Below are positions 12,551-15,349 of a stretch of DNA of 15,349 nt, piece after piece; within the stretch, counting starts at the first letter, position 1; the number at the start of each line of letters is the position of its first letter. Origin of the DNA: DATKDU01 sp035512595 (lineage in GTDB: Bacteria; Planctomycetota; Planctomycetia; Pirellulales; Pirellulaceae); NCBI GenBank assembly GCA_035512595.1, contig DATKDU010000268.1, positions 1 through 15,349 of the forward strand. Reading direction: 5' to 3'. The notes beneath the pieces are model-generated. The model saw nothing but the letters and a program-made list of their open reading frames with translations, was not told the origin of the DNA and did no database searches. Made by a program: the position numbers and the translations under genes.

Positions 12551-13357
12551 TCAGGTGCAGCCGGCGACGATGCCCGTCACCAATTGCCGCACTTTCGGCT
12601 CGGCCCGGCCCGCCATGGCCACCACTTCGGCCGGGGTGACGACCTGCGGCGCGCCCTCGCGGGCGATGTTGGTGACCGTGGACAGCGCCAGCACGCGCAT
12701 GCCCAGCGCTCGGGCGCAGAGCACCTCCGGGATCGTGCTCATCCCCACCACGTCCCCTCCCAGCTTGCGAAAGGCCCGGTACTCGGCCCGCGTCTCGTAA
12801 TTGGGCCCCTTGACGCCGACGTAAACGCCGCACCGCAAAGGAAATTTTTGCTGGCGGGCAATGGCCAGCGACCGCTCGATCAGTGCCGTGTCGTAAGGAG
12901 CCGGCATACGGACTCCGTCCCCGGCACTCGGAGGGCTTGCTCGCCGCGGAAACATCAGGTTGATATGATCGGCCAGCACCATCACGTCGCCGACTTGATA
13001 CGACGGATTCAGGCCCCCCGCCGCGTTGGTCACGATGAGCAGCTCGACCCCCAGCGCATGGAGCACGTGTACCGGCAGCGTCAGGTCCTCCGCCGAATAG
13101 CCTTCATACAAGTGGCAGCGGCCGGCCATGACGACGACCTGCGTTCTGCCGAAGCTGCCGCACAGCAAGTCCCCCTTGTGGGCCATCGCCGTGCTCCGCG
13201 GGAAGTACGGAATTTTCGCGTAGGGGATTTCCGCCGCGACGCGCAGTTCCGACACCAGCCTTCCCAGTCCCGTGCCGAGAATCAATCCGACGCGCGGCTG
13301 GCCGCCGTAGTACCGGCCGATGGCCTGGACCGCTTCAGACACCAGCGATGGATTCAT
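12551..13357 (-). CDS. purine nucleoside phosphorylase, trimeric class, 6-oxopurine type
   Basis: This 268-aa PNP of the trimeric (class II, human-like) family splits inosine or guanosine with phosphate into base and ribose-1-phosphate. Visible: phosphate loop GTGLG (28-32), GRCHLYEGY (79-87) with the phosphate-binding Arg and His, NAAGG (111-115), purine-binding Glu188 in GPNYETRAE, GMSTIPEV (205-212) and Asn230 in TVTNIA, the residue that selects 6-oxopurines. The loop usually reading NPLxGPNDxR is replaced by MFPRRASPPSAGDGVR, so the sugar or base pocket differs from the family norm. The ATG at 13357 lies 14 bp after the stop of a paralogue, so the two form an operon. Cytoplasmic purine salvage. 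Confidence 0.93.
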   Translation of the reverse strand: MNPSLVSEAVQAIGRYYGGQPRVGLILGTGLGRLVSELRVAAEIPYAKIPYFPRSTAMAHKGDLLCGSFGRTQVVVMAGRCHLYEGYSAEDLTLPVHVLHALGVELLIVTNAAGGLNPSYQVGDVMVLADHINLMFPRRASPPSAGDGVRMPAPYDTALIERSLAIARQQKFPLRCGVYVGVKGPNYETRAEYRAFRKLGGDVVGMSTIPEVLCARALGMRVLALSTVTNIAREGAPQVVTPAEVVAMAGRAEPKVRQLVTGIVAGCT

Positions 13358-13371
13358 GTTGGGCCGGCGTG

Positions 13372-14199
13372 CTACGGCTTTTCCCCCGCCAGCACGCCCA
13401 GGATCAGCTTCCGCAGCTTGGGCTCGGCGGCATTGGCGGTGGCGATGATCTTGGGGACGTCGGCCGGCTCGAGCGCGTCGGGAAAGCACATGTCGGTGAC
13501 GACCGACAGCCCCAGCACCTTCAGGCCGCAGTGAACGGCGACCAGCACTTCGGGGACGGTAGACATGCCGACGACGTCGGCCCCGATCTGCCGCAGGAAG
13601 CGGTACTCGGCCCGCGTTTCGAGATTCGGGCCGGCGACGGCGACGAACACCCCCTGGTGCGCTGCGAAGTTTTCCTGGCGGGCGATTTCCAGCGCCCGCT
13701 CGATGAGGCCGCGATCGTAGGGCTGGCACATGTCGGGGAACCGCGGGCCGAGCCGGTCGTCGTTGATCCCGATCAGCGGGTTGTCCCCCATCAGGTTGAT
13801 GTGATCGTCGATGACCATGATTTCGCCGCAGCGGTAATACGGATTCATGCCGCCGCAGGCGTTGGTGATCACCAAGAGGCGAGCGCCGAGGGCTTTCATC
13901 ACCCTTACCGGCAGCGTGATTTGCTTGAGCGGATACCCTTCGTACATGTGAAACCGCCCTTCCATGGCGACGACCGGCAGGCCGCCGATCGTGCCGCAGA
14001 CGAGCCGATTGCCGTGGCTGGTGGCGGTGGCCTTGGGGAAGTGAGGGATGTCGTCGTACTCGATCGCCGTTTCGATCTCGATGTGCTCGGCGAAGTTTTT
14101 GAGCCCCGTGCCGAGGATGATGCCGGCGTGCGGCGTGCGGCTCCACTGGCCGCGAATGGCGGCGACGGCTTCCTGAATCTTGTCGTGCAAGTCGAGCAT
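13372..14199 (-). CDS. purine nucleoside phosphorylase paralogue with Asp at the 6-position reader
   Basis: This 275-aa trimeric-class PNP has GTGLKNF (30-36), GRFHMYEGY (81-89), NACGG (113-117), NPLIGINDDR (140-149), GPNLETRAE (190-198) with purine-binding Glu, and GMSTVPEV (211-218). Where 6-oxopurine PNPs have Asn (human Asn243) it has Asp236 in SVVTDMC. Asp at this place is the hallmark of 5'-methylthioadenosine phosphorylases, which accept 6-aminopurines. The overall sequence is otherwise PNP-like. The ATG at 14199 gives the normal family N-terminus (MLDLHDKIQEAV); the longer frame to 14400 lacks homology. It is first in an operon with the canonical paralogue, suggesting that together they salvage adenine-type and hypoxanthine/guanine-type nucleosides. 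The specificity is inferred from one residue. Confidence 0.92.
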   Translation of the reverse strand: MLDLHDKIQEAVAAIRGQWSRTPHAGIILGTGLKNFAEHIEIETAIEYDDIPHFPKATATSHGNRLVCGTIGGLPVVAMEGRFHMYEGYPLKQITLPVRVMKALGARLLVITNACGGMNPYYRCGEIMVIDDHINLMGDNPLIGINDDRLGPRFPDMCQPYDRGLIERALEIARQENFAAHQGVFVAVAGPNLETRAEYRFLRQIGADVVGMSTVPEVLVAVHCGLKVLGLSVVTDMCFPDALEPADVPKIIATANAAEPKLRKLILGVLAGEKP

Positions 14200-14359
14200 G
14201 GCTCTGGCGGGGGGCTGGCGGTTGGCTGGTGCGGGCAAGCGGAAACTTACTCTAGCCGACCTGGGGGAGGCAAGATGGTGGTTGCCGCCTGGCTTGAACC
14301 GTCGCAGCGAGGCAACTAGCGTACACGGATTGCCATTCCACGCTATGGGAGACTCCGCG

Positions 14360-14893
14360 ATGAGCGATCTATCGAGGCTAATGGGAATATTTACCGTCAT
14401 GCTGTTGGCGGGGTTAGCGTCAGCGGTTGCCCAGGAACCGGCGGCTCCGCCAATCGAGGATCCGGATGAGCCGGTCGTCGGCCGGATGGAGCACGCCGGC
14501 TATGGACTCGTCGGCAGCGGCGGCCGGCACTATGTCTTTGGCGGATTGGCCGTTGCGGATTACGTGCGAAACGATCGGCGGCACATAATCACGCTCCAGC
14601 TAGAAGAGCCGACGATGATGGCCAAGCCAGACGATGACTTTCTCTATTTCCGCGAATTGGGGTCCGGGCATCGTTGGGCACTCGGCCGGCATCCGTTGGC
14701 GGACGACGCTTACGTCGTCTACTTCCAGCCGCGGCGCGAGGGAGCGCCGAACAAATGGAGTCTGTTCCACCGCGCCCGGCTGATCTGGCCGGAGATACAA
14801 GGGACCGCAGTCGAAGGAGGACCGCAGGAGAGTCATCCGCAGATTCCGCCGATAACGCAGAAAAGGAAAATGCCTTGCGAGACTGGTCCGTAA
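14360..14893 (+). CDS. secreted protein of unknown function with repeat-derived tail
   Basis: This 177-aa protein has a signal peptide (LMGIFTVMLLAGLASAVAQ, cut near residue 25). The body (30-155) is beta-rich, with GYGLVGSGGRHYVFGG, a DDDFLYFREL acidic stretch and YVVYFQPRREG. No family is recognised. The ATG at 14360 is chosen because GGGAG sits 8 nt upstream; an ATG at 14345 overlapping that SD would add five residues. The last 20 residues (from about 158, SHPQIPPITQ onward) are translated from one arm of an inverted repeat, so the original stop was probably lost when the repeat arrived. It is divergent from the phosphorylase operon (160 bp between starts) and convergent with the WD40 gene. 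Confidence 0.7.
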   Translation: MSDLSRLMGIFTVMLLAGLASAVAQEPAAPPIEDPDEPVVGRMEHAGYGLVGSGGRHYVFGGLAVADYVRNDRRHIITLQLEEPTMMAKPDDDFLYFRELGSGHRWALGRHPLADDAYVVYFQPRREGAPNKWSLFHRARLIWPEIQGTAVEGGPQESHPQIPPITQKRKMPCETGP

Positions 14894-14927
14894 ATTCGTC
14901 TGCGAAATCAGCGCGATCTGGGGATGA
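14833..14927. repeat. imperfect 29-bp inverted repeat (REP-like) at a convergent gene end
   Basis: Arms 14833-14861 and 14899-14927 are inverse copies with 23 of 29 positions matching and a 37-nt centre. Each arm is itself built of about three 9-bp units of the ATCTGCGAA type. The left arm is inside the 3' end of the secreted-protein gene; the right arm ends 10 bp before the stop of the WD40 gene. It could act as a two-way terminator or be a mobile REP-like unit. Confidence 0.75.
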
Positions 14928-14936
14928 CGTCGTTCC

Positions 14937-15349
14937 TCATTTCGGCATCGTATATCCCGGGGCTGCGAAGAAGCTCGTCACAACAGCACCATCATCGAGG
15001 TTCCAGACCTTCACCTCGCCATCGAACGAGCCGGCGGCCACGCGCTTGGCCCCAAGATGGACCGCGGAACTGAGGACCCAGTCCTTGGCCCCGGCGAACT
15101 CGCGGACCTGCGCCTGGTCCGCAGCCTTGAACTGCCGGACCTTCTGCTCGGCGGAGGCGGTGAAGAAGAACTCGCCGCCGGGCGCCAGCTTGTAGAGTTC
15201 GCCGCCGAACCCGACTTCGGCCGCTTTGGCAGCGTCAGCGATCTTCCAACGATGGATCTTGTTGTCGCTTCCCCCGGAATAAACCTGAGCGCCGTCGGGA
15301 TGGAACATTACGCCGCGGACCGCATTGTTGTGCCCCGAATACGTGATCA
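14937..15349 (-). CDS. WD40 repeat protein, C-terminal part only
   Basis: The gene enters from the right edge; 137 residues to the stop are visible. At least two beta-propeller blades can be read: SGHNNAVRGVMFHPDGAQVYSGGSDNKIHRWKI, and WVLSSAVHLGAKRVAAGSFDGEVKVWNL, with the GH...WD-like pattern (here ending WK and WN). A divergent blade with FFFTASAEQKVRQF lies between. It is likely a WD40 propeller, perhaps the C-terminal part of a larger planctomycete protein with c-type cytochrome or DUF1549/DUF1553 partners, but that part is outside the window. A partner-binding scaffold role is the only safe inference. The stop at 14937 is 10 bp from the inverted repeat. Confidence 0.88.
   Translation of the reverse strand, partial: ITYSGHNNAVRGVMFHPDGAQVYSGGSDNKIHRWKIADAAKAAEVGFGGELYKLAPGGEFFFTASAEQKVRQFKAADQAQVREFAGAKDWVLSSAVHLGAKRVAAGSFDGEVKVWNLDDGAVVTSFFAAPGYTMPK

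Noticed and set aside
13358..14146. Extension of the downstream phosphorylase frame through the upstream paralogue
   Set aside because: The added sequence is an off-frame translation of the other phosphorylase with no homology; the family N-terminus starts at 13357.

Overview
The window looks like chromosomal DNA from a planctomycete, probably of the Pirellula/Rhodopirellula type. This is inferred from gene content and style, not from a marker gene: a secreted formylglycine-type sulfatase, WD40 repeats, small secreted proteins of unknown role, high GC, many starts with weak or no Shine-Dalgarno (SD) sequence, and short 7-bp and 9-bp tandem repeats scattered in and between genes.

Layout. (1) 1-3514, all on the minus strand: the integrase end of an integrative element. 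Reading leftwards it carries a tyrosine recombinase, an overlapping unknown 154-aa gene, a small coiled-coil protein, an excisionase-type HTH protein (ATGA-coupled) and the first 368 residues of a RepA-like AAA ATPase that leaves the window. A perfect TATAAT box and a rho-independent terminator on the opposite strand, just upstream of the ATPase start, suggest a short antisense-type RNA. (2) 3515-3771: probable element boundary and integrase promoter region, ending in a seven-unit heptamer array that runs into the next start codon. (3) 3772-7208, plus strand: an HpcH/HpaI aldolase, a Tm-1-like (UPF0261) ATP-binding protein, a small retroviral-type aspartic protease, and a phosphoenolpyruvate-hydrolase-like TIM barrel. 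The second and fourth are the two halves of what plants and fungi make as one Tm-1 protein; the protease gene lies between them. (4) 7532-8214: a VapBC-type toxin-antitoxin pair. (5) 8471-10550: an uncertain basic ORF and a secreted sulfatase with a C-terminal chitobiase-like domain. (6) 10553-12292, minus strand: a transglutaminase-like protein convergent with the sulfatase, and a small secreted Gln/Pro/Lys repeat protein with a strong terminator. (7) 12551-14199, minus strand: two tandem trimeric-class purine nucleoside phosphorylases that differ at the residue that reads the purine 6-position. (8) 14360-14893, plus strand: a secreted protein whose C-terminus is encoded by a repeat. (9) 14937-15349, minus strand: the C-terminal end of a WD40 protein.

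No rRNA, tRNA, CRISPR array or transposase was seen. The most promising leads are the candidate counter-transcribed RNA before the RepA-like gene, the protease inside the split Tm-1 operon, the Asn/Asp split between the tandem phosphorylases, and the repeat families that invade coding sequence.
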